Notes under the pieces: model-generated
The model's input: the letters and a program-made list of their open reading frames with translations, nothing else
What the model was told of the DNA's origin: nothing
Databases searched by the model: none
IMG/VR virus record: IMGVR_UViG_3300021962_000028
Location: 94,623-158,622 of that record
Strand: one strand, 5' to 3'
Source of the DNA: a virus
Length of the DNA: 64,000 nt
In this document: positions 32,370-40,872 of the stretch, piece by piece
Layout of the letters: the number at the start of each line of letters is the position of its first letter
Numbering within the stretch: the stretch's first letter is position 1
Translations under genes and position numbers: made by a program

Positions 32370-33383
32370 TTACTCAAATTTTATGTGAACGTATTCACCT
32401 AGTGGACCTGCGGCTTTTAACACATAAGGAGCACTATTCAATTCGGGAATTGCGTTTTTCAACTCATTATACGTTTTATATGCCTTAGCCTTACACAACT
32501 GTAGATTACCTGTTCCATCGTCATTGTTTCCAACAACTAAATCATCATAGTTCATAGTATCCGACCACTTTGGTTTAGTCCCGTCATTATCAATATGTCC
32601 AGCAGGTACTTTAGATGTTGATGCGTTAATCATAAGTCGATTAATTTTACCCCCATCCGCAATATGTTTTTTAATAGTGTCAATAAATGATGCGGTATGT
32701 AAATTGTGAGGAGTATCACTATTTTCCGCGAAAAAATCACCAATATTATACGTTTTTGGTAATTTTAACATATTTTGATTAACCCCAAAATCTTTTAAAG
32801 ATATTGGTTGTCCGTGCATTGAGACCTCAAGTCGAATACCATAATCCTTACCGTGTTTAAATGCCGATTGTTGGAAGAATATCTTATTTCCTGGTTTTGC
32901 GTCGATGGTATTTAATCTACCCTCAACACCATCAGGGAATTCTGTACCAACAACAAACCCACCTAAGGTTGGTGCCATATATTTTTGAGAATAAAACACA
33001 ATTGGTAACATACTACCGAAGTTGGCAATCGCTTCATTTTTACCGTAGATATACTTACCGTAATTAATTGCATTTTTCATTTTTTGGTCAAAATTAAGAC
33101 CTGATAATTCTTTCCCTTTAATATTTTCATCGTCAACTTCTTGAGTCTTTTGAGTCCACTCTGCGGATATTTCATTTGTGGACGGGAATTCAACTGACAT
33201 ATTAGGACTTAACTCTCCTGTTGATTTATCCGCCAAACACATTCTACCATTATCAACATAAAAATAAAAACCACCAAGAGCGAAATATTCCCCTGCGTGA
33301 TTTAAACTGTCATCGTGTTCCTTAATAACTCTAGTGACAATTCTTCTTAAGTCAGATTCGGTTAATTTTATAATTTTTTTCAT
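32370..33383 (-). CDS. Type A-tagged hypothetical protein
   Basis: 337 residues. MKKIIKLTESDLRRIVTRVI followed by KE is the archetype of the type A tag, ending in VIKE. The body is mixed alpha/beta with no known domain; phrases such as IDAKPGNKIFFQQSAFKHG and LMINASTSKVPAGHIDNDG have a periplasmic-enzyme look. INASTSKVPAG could resemble an OmpA-like or peptidase loop, but not enough to name. TATTTAT lies upstream. The tag suggests packaging into virions. Confidence 0.72.
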   Translation of the reverse strand: MKKIIKLTESDLRRIVTRVIKEHDDSLNHAGEYFALGGFYFYVDNGRMCLADKSTGELSPNMSVEFPSTNEISAEWTQKTQEVDDENIKGKELSGLNFDQKMKNAINYGKYIYGKNEAIANFGSMLPIVFYSQKYMAPTLGGFVVGTEFPDGVEGRLNTIDAKPGNKIFFQQSAFKHGKDYGIRLEVSMHGQPISLKDFGVNQNMLKLPKTYNIGDFFAENSDTPHNLHTASFIDTIKKHIADGGKINRLMINASTSKVPAGHIDNDGTKPKWSDTMNYDDLVVGNNDDGTGNLQLCKAKAYKTYNELKNAIPELNSAPYVLKAAGPLGEYVHIKFE

Positions 33384-33423
33384 AATATACTGTTGTTTAT
33401 AAATACTTGTCTACATACGAATG

Positions 33424-33819
33424 TTATTCGTATAATTTATCTTCAATCTCTTTATGGCTTTTAGCAAATTTCTTAATTAGAATTCCTGCGACCGCGTTTG
33501 CGTGATTTTCGGACCACCCTCCTATTTTTAATTTTTTCATAGAATCGGTTAACCCCATTTTCTGATGTTGATACTCGTGGACCCATTCGTGAGCCAAAGT
33601 TCTTAGAACATCTATAAACATTCTACCATCCTTCAAGACTTTAATGTGATGTTTTTTCATTCTAACACCCGTTGTCATATTTTCATCCTTATTGTTATTA
33701 AAATCAACAGTAATATCATCATTTAACGGAAGTTCTTTATTTAAAAATTTAAAAAATTCGTCAATTAAAGGATATTCTTCCTGACTAATATTACCCTTAT
33801 GTTTAATTTTAACCTTCAT
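33424..33819 (-). CDS. Small HExxH metallopeptidase-like protein
   Basis: 131 residues from the ATG at 33819; the longer frame overlaps the divergent gene and is rejected. HEWVHEYQH (77-85) gives HExxH plus a further His, and GWSENHANAVAG (101-112) holds the likely third ligand. TATTTAT lies five bases before ATG. No tag, but KVKIKHKGN is a short strand-rich start. Fourth HExxH protein of this kind in the window. Confidence 0.7.
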   Translation of the reverse strand: MKVKIKHKGNISQEEYPLIDEFFKFLNKELPLNDDITVDFNNNKDENMTTGVRMKKHHIKVLKDGRMFIDVLRTLAHEWVHEYQHQKMGLTDSMKKLKIGGWSENHANAVAGILIKKFAKSHKEIEDKLYE

Positions 33820-33856
33820 ACTATATAAATACCAAGAATTTATTATATTTATTGGT

Positions 33857-34438
33857 ATGTCTAATAATATAGTTGATTTTATAAAAAAACAAGATAATCT
33901 ATTTGATGCCGCAAAGTATTTTGGGGGTATAAATAAATTACGTGAACTATCAAAAAATAATGACGAATTAAAATCTTTCATTAAAAGTTTATCCGAGGGT
34001 CGGTTATCCATTAAAGCTAGTAACGGTAAAAGATACTATTTTGATTTTAATATCTTAGATTTTGATATTGATGATTATGATGCGGACCAACATATTATGA
34101 TTATTGCGGATTTAATAATTGATTATCCTAATTTAACTAATGATGAATTATTAACTATAGGTAAATGGGCTTCTGAATATCTTGAAGATGATTCCCCATA
34201 CGAAATTTCAACACCTGAGGGGTTATTTGATGATGATGTACACTCGTATTATAGAGTAACTGTTAGAGAAGTTAATAGTGAAAAGGTTCCTTGGGAACAA
34301 GAAAGGTTATTAGATGACCCTGATTTAATTATACCTGATGAAACTGTTGAAGAGTTAATTCAGAAAAGTAAAATATCTAAAGAACCTGTAACTGAATCGT
34401 TAATTCAATTACGAAATTTATTTAATAAAGTTCTTTAA
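33857..34438 (+). CDS. Hypothetical acidic protein with tag-like C-terminus
   Basis: 193 residues. The N-terminus NIVDFIKKQDNLFDAAKYFG is helical. The middle is acidic with many Asp/Tyr. The C-terminus EPVTESLIQLRNLFNKVL resembles a reversed or displaced tag (VTES...). TATTTAT is four bases before ATG. Overlaps the convergent gene by 21 bases. Unknown function. Confidence 0.62.
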   Translation: MSNNIVDFIKKQDNLFDAAKYFGGINKLRELSKNNDELKSFIKSLSEGRLSIKASNGKRYYFDFNILDFDIDDYDADQHIMIIADLIIDYPNLTNDELLTIGKWASEYLEDDSPYEISTPEGLFDDDVHSYYRVTVREVNSEKVPWEQERLLDDPDLIIPDETVEELIQKSKISKEPVTESLIQLRNLFNKVL

Positions 34439-34672
34439 CTTTCTAACCAAGTTATGGTAACCTCTTCTAGATGTTGGTGACAACCAAAAATACAATCCAA
34501 AGAACAACCCCGAAAGGCAATAGAAAATTAAATCCGTAGTCCAATAAGACCCTGTCCACTTCATTATTAGTGCAAACAGAGCGTCGAACCCTAACGGATT
34601 GAAGAACGTTGCGAGGATTAAACTCGTCATCGCCAATTTTCTCTTTATGTTTTTCTTCCCTATAACTGTCAC
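34418..34672 (-). CDS. Small two-TM protein
   Basis: 84 residues from a GTG; an ATG 42 bases downstream would give 70. Hydrophobic segments MTSLILATFFNPLGFDALFA and LIFYCLSGLFFGLYFWL, basic C-terminus KLKNFIK. The reading frame has clear membrane-protein composition, unlike an overlapping frame starting seven bases upstream. Function unknown. Confidence 0.6.
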   Translation of the reverse strand: MTVIGKKNIKRKLAMTSLILATFFNPLGFDALFALIMKWTGSYWTTDLIFYCLSGLFFGLYFWLSPTSRRGYHNLVRKLKNFIK

Positions 34673-34761
34673 TGTCCATAAAATAATATCTAAAGATTTA
34701 TCTCTTTCGAGTACTTTTAAAAAGTTGTTTACAATAAATATAACAATAATATATTTAATAG

Positions 34762-34862
34762 TGAAACCTTGTTACTGAGGTCCACCCGTTTTTATGACGG
34801 TTGAGTTGGGTAGATACCAACGAAGTGGGGTTCAATAAACATAAAAATTAAAATAAGGAAAA
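34762..34862 (+). promoter_or_regulatory. Structured 5' leader complementary to the 3' end of its own gene
   Basis: TGAAACCTTGTTA (34762-34774) is the exact reverse complement of TAACAAGGTTTCA just after the stop (35679-35691). GTGGGGTT later in the leader can pair with the 5' arm of the terminator. Local hairpins CCGT/ACGG and TTGG/CCAA lie between. Possible long-range RNA pairing or autoregulation. Confidence 0.5.
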
Positions 34863-35669
34863 ATGTATTATCAAACAAAAACTGCAACGCCTTGTGCGTT
34901 CATCACAAAAGACAAACAACGTCTTAAACAATTTGGACAAAATGTCTATCTTAAAAATGGGGCGGAATTCGAACTAGAATTATTTAACCCATCTCAATCA
35001 ACAGTATTATCAAAAATTAAAATTAACGGAAATTACCTTTCAGGTGGTGGTATTGTTATTAAACCTGGCCAAAGAATATATCTTGAAAGATATTTGGACG
35101 ATGCGAAAAAATTCAAATTTGAAACTTATGAAGTCGATGGTACTTCTAATGAAGTCTTAGAAGCAATATCATCTAACGGTGATGTAATTATTGAGTTTTA
35201 TGAAGAGTATATTAAACCAAACTATTCACAACCTGTCTTGGTTAATAATTTAAAAAATTATCCATCCACAAACCCATATCCTTACTATGGGCCAACATTT
35301 ACAACAACAGGTGGGGTAGGGTTTAACACCTCATCGGTTAATTACTCATCAACAAATATAGTGTCATCTTACCACAGTAATTCAAGTAACACATTCGAGG
35401 GTCCAAATAAAAGAGATATTCCAAGAAGTAGAAAACTTAAAAGTTTAGAAACAGGTAGGGTTGAGAAAGGTGGTAATAGTAACCAATCTTTTAAAACCGT
35501 TAACTTAGATTTTAATTCTTGGACGGTATCAAAATCTGTTTGGAAAATTTTACCTGAATCGGTTAAACCATATGAAGTAAAAGATTTAAAAGTTTACTGT
35601 ACTGAATGTGGTAGTAAGAGAAAAAAAGATTCTCATAAATTTTGTCCATCCTGCGGAACAAAATATTAA
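34863..35669 (+). CDS. Zinc-ribbon protein of a phage-conserved type
   Basis: 268 residues. The N-terminal 120 residues form a beta-rich domain (YLKNGAEFELELFNPSQSTV, KINGNYLSGGGIVIKPGQR, IYLERYLDDAKKFKF, cut here into short pieces). A flexible Ser/Asn/Tyr-rich linker follows. The C-terminus is a zinc ribbon CTECGSKRKKDSHKFCPSCG. Such proteins recur in large aquatic phages and look structural or DNA-binding; the role is not known. It is untagged and has an unusual leader. Confidence 0.75.
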   Translation: MYYQTKTATPCAFITKDKQRLKQFGQNVYLKNGAEFELELFNPSQSTVLSKIKINGNYLSGGGIVIKPGQRIYLERYLDDAKKFKFETYEVDGTSNEVLEAISSNGDVIIEFYEEYIKPNYSQPVLVNNLKNYPSTNPYPYYGPTFTTTGGVGFNTSSVNYSSTNIVSSYHSNSSNTFEGPNKRDIPRSRKLKSLETGRVEKGGNSNQSFKTVNLDFNSWTVSKSVWKILPESVKPYEVKDLKVYCTECGSKRKKDSHKFCPSCGTKY

Positions 35670-35691
35670 TTAAAATAATAACAAGGTTTCA

Positions 35692-35725
35692 AACCCCCAC
35701 TCAAAAGGTGGGGGTTCTTTTTTTT
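35692..35725 (+). terminator. Strong terminator
   Basis: AACCCCCAC-TCAAAAG-GTGGGGGTT followed by C and eight T. Confidence 0.9.
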
Positions 35726-35754
35726 ACTAACTCATATTTATATTAAAAAAAGTT

Positions 35755-36351
35755 ATGAGTTACACAAGAGAACAAATTGAATCCGCAGTAAAATCAAAAG
35801 GTTATGTTTGGTTTGAGGGCGCAAAAGACTTCGATGTTAATATCGTTGGGGTTAGAAACTCGGCAACGGGTGATAAAGTTACAAACGTATTTGACGACAC
35901 TATGACTGTGTCTTACAAAGAGGGTGGAGTATGGAAATTCCATCAATGGAATATCACAACTGACCCAGGTAAAAAGGCGATGTTAGAATACCATAACGCT
36001 AATGGTGTTGCAAGATTGGTTGAAGGTCAATATCGTGGCTCACATACTATCGGTTTACACCAAGGAAAGTACGAAGCGTTAAGACAGGCTAAAAACGTTA
36101 AAGTATATCGAGATAAAGATAAAGATATGCAATACGATGAGAACGTAATTCAAGAAGGAATATTTGGAATTAATATTCACCGTAGTTCTGCAACAGGTAC
36201 GTCGACATTTGTTGAAAACTGGTCTGAAGGATGTCAAGTATTTGCAAATGTAAAAGATTTTGATTCTTTTATGTCAATTTGTAAAAAAGCTAGAGACATT
36301 CACGGTAATAGTTTCACTTACACACTAATAGAATCATCTGACATTAAATAA
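35755..36351 (+). CDS. L,D-transpeptidase-like (YkuD-type) protein
   Basis: 198 residues. GINIHRSSATG with H142 and WSEGCQVF with Cys160 give the His...Ser-x-Gly-Cys arrangement of YkuD-like enzymes, with spacing similar to phage and bacterial examples. Such enzymes join or cut peptide cross-links at meso-DAP in peptidoglycan. No signal peptide or tag. It might help virion entry or lysis together with the GH19 endolysin. TATTTAT precedes the ATG by about 18 bases. Confidence 0.68.
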   Translation: MSYTREQIESAVKSKGYVWFEGAKDFDVNIVGVRNSATGDKVTNVFDDTMTVSYKEGGVWKFHQWNITTDPGKKAMLEYHNANGVARLVEGQYRGSHTIGLHQGKYEALRQAKNVKVYRDKDKDMQYDENVIQEGIFGINIHRSSATGTSTFVENWSEGCQVFANVKDFDSFMSICKKARDIHGNSFTYTLIESSDIK

Positions 36352-36376
36352 AAAAACCCCCGAAAGGGGGTTTTTT
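36351..36376. terminator. Bidirectional terminator
   Basis: AAAAAACCCCC-GAAA-GGGGGTTTTTT at the convergence of two genes. Confidence 0.9.
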
Positions 36377-36377
36377 G

Positions 36378-36596
36378 TTATCTTTTAGGTAAATTTTTAA
36401 ACAAACTACCAATAATTTTCATTGATTCCGCCATTTGTTTTGGGTCTCCAATATTAGGAGAGTTACCAATAAATGGGTTATTATTTACCTTATTTACTAT
36501 TTTTTTACCAAATTTCTTCCAAATATAGACGATTCCGACTAAAAAAGTTAATAAAATTAAACACAATACCGTTAAAATAAAATTCAAATAGACCAT
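36378..36596 (-). CDS. Small single-TM protein
   Basis: 72 residues. N-terminal span LNFILTVLCLILLTFLVGIV, basic KKFGKKIVNKV, then a polar tail with NPFIGNSPNIGDPKQ. Likely inner-membrane, N-out. Unknown function. Confidence 0.6.
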   Translation of the reverse strand: MVYLNFILTVLCLILLTFLVGIVYIWKKFGKKIVNKVNNNPFIGNSPNIGDPKQMAESMKIIGSLFKNLPKR

Positions 36597-36664
36597 AATT
36601 ACATTTTTATCTAAACATAGTAGACAAAAATTAATAAATCAAGTACCTCGTAAATAAGTTAATA

Positions 36665-37522
36665 TTACTTACAAGATTTTTTAGCAATCTCCACCTGTTC
36701 GTCAGATAAATTATGAGCTAACACATATTCATCCCAAGTAAATCCATTATATCGACTTGCCTCATTTTTAATTACACCATCCACTAAATAATTACAATAA
36801 AAATTATTGGCATCTTTTTGTTTTGTATCATTTTCGTTAACATCGGTTGTCGTGCTCGTATTTGTTGTGGTAGAATTTGTTGTAGAATTAGACTGCGGAT
36901 TTGTAACAGTTATTGTCGAATTTTCAGGTTTTTTATTTAACTCGTAATTATAATTTTTTTGTTGACTTTTAAGTAAATTGTCAGATTCCGATGAGGTTTT
37001 TGGTTTCACAGGTTCTTGAAATTTAGGAGGGCCTACAATATCACCAAGTTGGGATTGTACACTATTATCTGTCGACTTAACCCATCCTGAAGTTACTTTA
37101 CTATTCCAAACATACGTTTTATCGTCAAGTTGTCCTGATAAATCGCTTAATTTTACAGGTCCCATTTGTTTACCATCTTTATAATAATACCACCCGTCCT
37201 CAACTTTGTTAGAACCCCCACTATTATTCGCATTATTATTAGCGTTTAATCTAACTAAAAAAGCGTCCTTATATGATTGCCAAACACCATTAGTTGCAAC
37301 ACCATATGTTCCCATATCTTTTTCAGGTAAAGTACCGCCATTAAACCATTTAGGGTCTTCTCCGTTCATATATTTTTGAAACGCGATTATTTTATCCTTA
37401 GTGTCTAATTCGGCTGGTGGAGTAAACGTTTGTTCATTTAATGATGAATTTTTAGAACCGTATATCGTTCTAATGTGACTTCTATCGTTTTCTGTAATAA
37501 CTAATGCTAAACTATTTTTCAT
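36665..37522 (-). CDS. Type B-tagged protein with GYF_2-like domain
   Basis: 285 residues. MKNSLALVITENDRSHIRTI is a type B tag. Residues about 105-150 (DGWYYYKDGKQMGPVKLSDL, VWNSKVTSGWVKSTD) match the GYF_2 (DUF4339) domain, which binds membrane or peptide partners. The N-terminal part resembles a peptidoglycan-binding repeat (GTYGVATNGVWQSYKDAF). A Thr/Asn/Ser-rich linker precedes a Cys-containing tail. It lies directly after another tagged gene. Confidence 0.72.
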   Translation of the reverse strand: MKNSLALVITENDRSHIRTIYGSKNSSLNEQTFTPPAELDTKDKIIAFQKYMNGEDPKWFNGGTLPEKDMGTYGVATNGVWQSYKDAFLVRLNANNNANNSGGSNKVEDGWYYYKDGKQMGPVKLSDLSGQLDDKTYVWNSKVTSGWVKSTDNSVQSQLGDIVGPPKFQEPVKPKTSSESDNLLKSQQKNYNYELNKKPENSTITVTNPQSNSTTNSTTTNTSTTTDVNENDTKQKDANNFYCNYLVDGVIKNEASRYNGFTWDEYVLAHNLSDEQVEIAKKSCK

Positions 37523-37524
37523 AT

Positions 37525-38073
37525 TTAATTTGTTTTATAATCAGGACCCGCCATCGTTATCCCTCTCGACGAACTAGGTGTACCATTACCACCTTTTTCA
37601 GTTTTCTTTTTATCTTGTTGAAGCATATAAAACCATTCAGGTGCAAAACAATTACGTTTACTATCTACATTTCCGTAATACCCTGAAAAGTTTAAAGTTT
37701 CTTTAGTTTTATCTCTCCTGAAACAAGCGGTAAATTTTTGACCTTTCCAAGAGAATGACCGAGTTCCATTAGGTGCCCCAACATTCTGAATATCATAAAT
37801 CATTTTTTTTTGTAAGTTTAAACATTCTTCTGAAGATATGTTGTAAAACTTACTACTTGGGTTTTTTATGGCTTTATTACAATATTCTTGGAATACGTCA
37901 GCGTTTATTTTATCAAAAGAAGATGGAAGGGCTCCTATAGTACTAATATTAGTAATACTTTCACCTCCAAATATACTAGGTAATGGTCTACCCATATAGT
38001 CAACATAACTACCTTCTGTAGTTTGTTCTTCCGCTTCTAATAAAACCTTTCTTATTATTTTTCTAATATTCAT
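37525..38073 (-). CDS. Type A-tagged hypothetical protein
   Basis: 182 residues. MNIRKIIRKVLLEAEEQTTE carries the short tag form ending in VLLE followed by A, an ideal T4-type prohead cleavage context. The body has several cysteines (YCNKAIKNP, EECLNLQKK, ACFRRD, NCFAPEWF), suggesting disulfides or metal. Unknown function. TATTTAT lies upstream; the next gene starts two bases downstream. Confidence 0.7.
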   Translation of the reverse strand: MNIRKIIRKVLLEAEEQTTEGSYVDYMGRPLPSIFGGESITNISTIGALPSSFDKINADVFQEYCNKAIKNPSSKFYNISSEECLNLQKKMIYDIQNVGAPNGTRSFSWKGQKFTACFRRDKTKETLNFSGYYGNVDSKRNCFAPEWFYMLQQDKKKTEKGGNGTPSSSRGITMAGPDYKTN

Positions 38074-38103
38074 TTTTAATAATATTACTATAAATACTTA
38101 ACT

Positions 38104-38412
38104 TTAATCAAATCGATTAACATCAATATAGTATTTTATTGTTCTTCTTGCGATGTTAGTATCTAAATTTGGGAACTCGTCTTCAATCTCGTTGAAAATT
38201 CGACTAACTAAGTATTTTTTATTATCATCCAAATTTCTACCCTTATCGTCAATCATAATAGCCCTATGGACAAACGGTTTGTCCCCAAAGTTATATTCTG
38301 TTTTATGTATTGGGAAATGTCTTTTAAGATAGTTTAAAAGTCTTTTGTCGGTATTATCTGTATACTTACTGATAATGTCTTTTTTCTCCTCCTCTGTGAT
38401 AATAAGTCTCAT
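38104..38412 (-). CDS. Type B-tagged small protein
   Basis: 102 residues. MRLIITEEEKKDIISKYTD is a type B tag of the ITEEEKK form. The rest is a short alpha/beta segment. TATTTAT precedes the ATG. Unknown. Confidence 0.66.
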   Translation of the reverse strand: MRLIITEEEKKDIISKYTDNTDKRLLNYLKRHFPIHKTEYNFGDKPFVHRAIMIDDKGRNLDDNKKYLVSRIFNEIEDEFPNLDTNIARRTIKYYIDVNRFD

Positions 38413-38456
38413 AGTTATAAATACACTTAATTCTAATTATAGTTATAATTATCAAT

Positions 38457-38726
38457 ATGAAAAGAATGCTTGAACATCTTATTAATGTAATCCAAAGGGA
38501 AGACCTCGAACTAATGTTTGGTAAGGGGAGTAAGGTGGTTGTAGAATCTGTAACATATTCCACAAATACAAAAAAAATCGTAATCCATTCTAAAGTACTT
38601 GCAACTGATGTTGATGACTCAATAGACATTTTCCCAACAGGTTTAAATATGTTAGTAAACGAGGGTTGGAAATATATGGGATATAACGAAGAATTAACTT
38701 TAATAAACTCGTTAGACGTTCTTTAG
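38457..38726 (+). CDS. Small hypothetical protein
   Basis: 89 residues, MKRMLEHLINVIQREDLELM then strands (KVVVESVTYSTNTKKIVIHS). It is divergent from the tagged gene to the left and overlaps the convergent gene by four bases. No known domain. Confidence 0.58.
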   Translation: MKRMLEHLINVIQREDLELMFGKGSKVVVESVTYSTNTKKIVIHSKVLATDVDDSIDIFPTGLNMLVNEGWKYMGYNEELTLINSLDVL

Positions 38727-40516
38727 AAACTCTTAGTATAGAATCCTGACCCCTCATTGTTAAACTTGTCTTGGAATCCTTCAGGTAGTTTAGGTTCTGA
38801 ACCTTTTAAATTAATAAACATTAAGTTTGGTAAATTTAATACTGATGACGGAATACTTTCTAAGTTAGGATTGTCAGGTAATGCTAAGAATGATAAATTA
38901 GATAATTGACCTACTTCTTCAGGAATACTACTTACACAATTCATTAATAATAGAGCTTCTAAATTTTTAAATCGACTAATACTTTTAGGTAATGCGAATG
39001 TAAAATTATCTTTTGATTTATTATTAAATAAGAAATTAGTAATATCTGATGGTAAACTCGCGAATAATTCATCAAATCCATATAACGCAACAAATTTAGA
39101 TGAGTTACCGCTAGGGTATTCAATTTCAACTTTAGTTCCGTTAACCGCCAAATCTTTACCAAATTTAGGTTTCATTTCTTCCTTAAGTTTTCTTAACATA
39201 GGTGTGTTAAGTAACGCAATGTCTTCAGTACTTAATTGATTAACATTAGTTTGTTTTAATTTTTCAATTTTCTTACCAATATAATATCTAATCACTTCAG
39301 GTTCTGAAGACCCAATCATACTTGTACTTAAACTCATACCTAAAGCAATGTATTTTTTCTTTAAATCAGGTGTTAAATGAGCATATTGTTCGTCAGAAAG
39401 TCTAGGACTGTTATATTCTAACCACATCTCAACCTCCTGAGGTGAGTTAAAAGACTTCATAGGGTTGTCACCAACTCTGGCGTTTCTAACCGTATTGATT
39501 AACTGTCTTTCTTCTTGTGTGAGAGGTTTTGGTTCAAAAATATACTCTAATCCTTCTAATTTTGGAACTTTTGACACAATTTCACTAAATGGTATATTTG
39601 TACTACCACCATATCTACCTGAGTTAGATTTATCAGCCATAGACATTCTACCATTTGGGTCCACAAGGATTACCGTGGCGAAGTTTAAATCATCGAATGG
39701 TTTGTCCTCATCGATTACGTAATAAAGTGTTCTCTCGTGACCTAATCTGTAGTTATAATACATATTTCCACTACCTTCACGACTTGTACACCAACCTCGA
39801 CCGTTTCTTAATCTAATACATTGGTCTTTAGTTAGTGGTGCGAAAATTTTTAATCCATTTTCATCATATTTTAAATCAATGTTTCCAAAATCTTCTTTTT
39901 CTTTATCGGAAGCACTTTTCTTTCCTTGTAAACCATCTAAAAGGTGTTCTAATTCACTAAAAGACATCTTGTCAATACCTTTAGTATCAAAAGGAATTAA
40001 GTCGAAATTTTCCCCATAAGAATCAATATAATAAAGTATTTGGTCTTGAGTTAAATTAGGATTTTCTTTAGAAAACTTATTAATCATTTTCTTAGTTAAT
40101 AGTCTTGGATATAAATCGTCAACCATTTTAACTAAATTTAAAAAACTATACTTTAAAATGTTTTGTTTTTCTTTTGGTAATTCAGATTGAATTTCTAAAA
40201 ACTTTTTGATATATCTCTTAAGGTTATTATTTTCAATACCCTTTTCTTTTTTCTTAAATTCAGTAAAGATATCATCCATACTTCTCGCAGATTGTTTGGA
40301 CTGAATTAAAGATTTTAAATCATTATAAGAATATCTCATAATATCTCTCTTCTCAGCAGGCAAACCTTGTTTGTATCTGTCAAATAAATCGATATTAGAA
40401 ATTATTTCTTCACGGCTATCTGTAGTGTCAGCACTAAATTTGGAGTATAACTGATTTTTAACTTTTTCAGAAACCTCCAGTATAATATTTTTACTTAATA
40501 AGTTTAATAATTTCAT
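38723..40516 (-). CDS. LRR protein with helical repeats and 'WCT' module
   Basis: 597 residues. The start MKLLNLLSKNIILEVSEKVK is a weak tag (IILE). Residues 35-195 have three helical repeats with a shared phrase (IMRYSYNDLKSLI, ILKYSFLNLVKMV, IDKMSFSELEHLL). Residues 236-270 (GRGWCTSREGSG, TLYYVIDED) are the WCT module also at 28.4-29.6 kb. Residues about 495-590 are leucine-rich repeats (FKNLEALLLMN, LSNLSFLALPDNPNLESIP, LPNLMFINLKG), which usually bind protein partners. A phage LRR protein could bind host factors. Cellular location unclear; no signal peptide. Confidence 0.75.
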   Translation of the reverse strand: MKLLNLLSKNIILEVSEKVKNQLYSKFSADTTDSREEIISNIDLFDRYKQGLPAEKRDIMRYSYNDLKSLIQSKQSARSMDDIFTEFKKKEKGIENNNLKRYIKKFLEIQSELPKEKQNILKYSFLNLVKMVDDLYPRLLTKKMINKFSKENPNLTQDQILYYIDSYGENFDLIPFDTKGIDKMSFSELEHLLDGLQGKKSASDKEKEDFGNIDLKYDENGLKIFAPLTKDQCIRLRNGRGWCTSREGSGNMYYNYRLGHERTLYYVIDEDKPFDDLNFATVILVDPNGRMSMADKSNSGRYGGSTNIPFSEIVSKVPKLEGLEYIFEPKPLTQEERQLINTVRNARVGDNPMKSFNSPQEVEMWLEYNSPRLSDEQYAHLTPDLKKKYIALGMSLSTSMIGSSEPEVIRYYIGKKIEKLKQTNVNQLSTEDIALLNTPMLRKLKEEMKPKFGKDLAVNGTKVEIEYPSGNSSKFVALYGFDELFASLPSDITNFLFNNKSKDNFTFALPKSISRFKNLEALLLMNCVSSIPEEVGQLSNLSFLALPDNPNLESIPSSVLNLPNLMFINLKGSEPKLPEGFQDKFNNEGSGFYTKSF

Positions 40517-40599
40517 TATAATAATAATTTAAAAAATATAGTAATCTAGTTGCACTAGAAAGCTATAACTAGTAATAAATATCTATTTTTTGCAAAATT

Positions 40600-40836
40600 C
40601 TAATCTCTGAACACATTAAATTCATATCCTGTATATAAACTTAGTTTTTCACTGACATCTATTGATTGACTCGGGTATGAATTCATAGTAACTCCAATAA
40701 ATATTGCAGGGGTATCATCAACCCATTCTTGATTCTCGTTTAATTGTTGTCTTGGTAATACCTCAAAAGAAATAATCTCCATACCCAAGTCAGGGTACAG
40801 AGATTTTAAAATTTTTTCAACTAAGGGTTTATCCAT
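40600..40836 (-). CDS. Small paralogue-family protein
   Basis: 78 residues from the ATG at 40836, preferred over an upstream TTG. The phrase PLVEKILKSLYPDLGMEIIS resembles IEFFLKTLYPGLEF (44.2 kb) and LLLDSVFPDLSVKK (58.5 kb), so it may be an untagged relative of the small proteins clustered at 53-59 kb. Function unknown. Confidence 0.55.
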   Translation of the reverse strand: MDKPLVEKILKSLYPDLGMEIISFEVLPRQQLNENQEWVDDTPAIFIGVTMNSYPSQSIDVSEKLSLYTGYEFNVFRD

Positions 40837-40872
40837 AGTCAAATAATAAATGTTATTGTATAATAATAAAGA

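Noticed and set aside
34467-34679. Frame overlapping the 84-residue two-TM protein
   Set aside because: The other frame has clear membrane segments and a better C-terminus.
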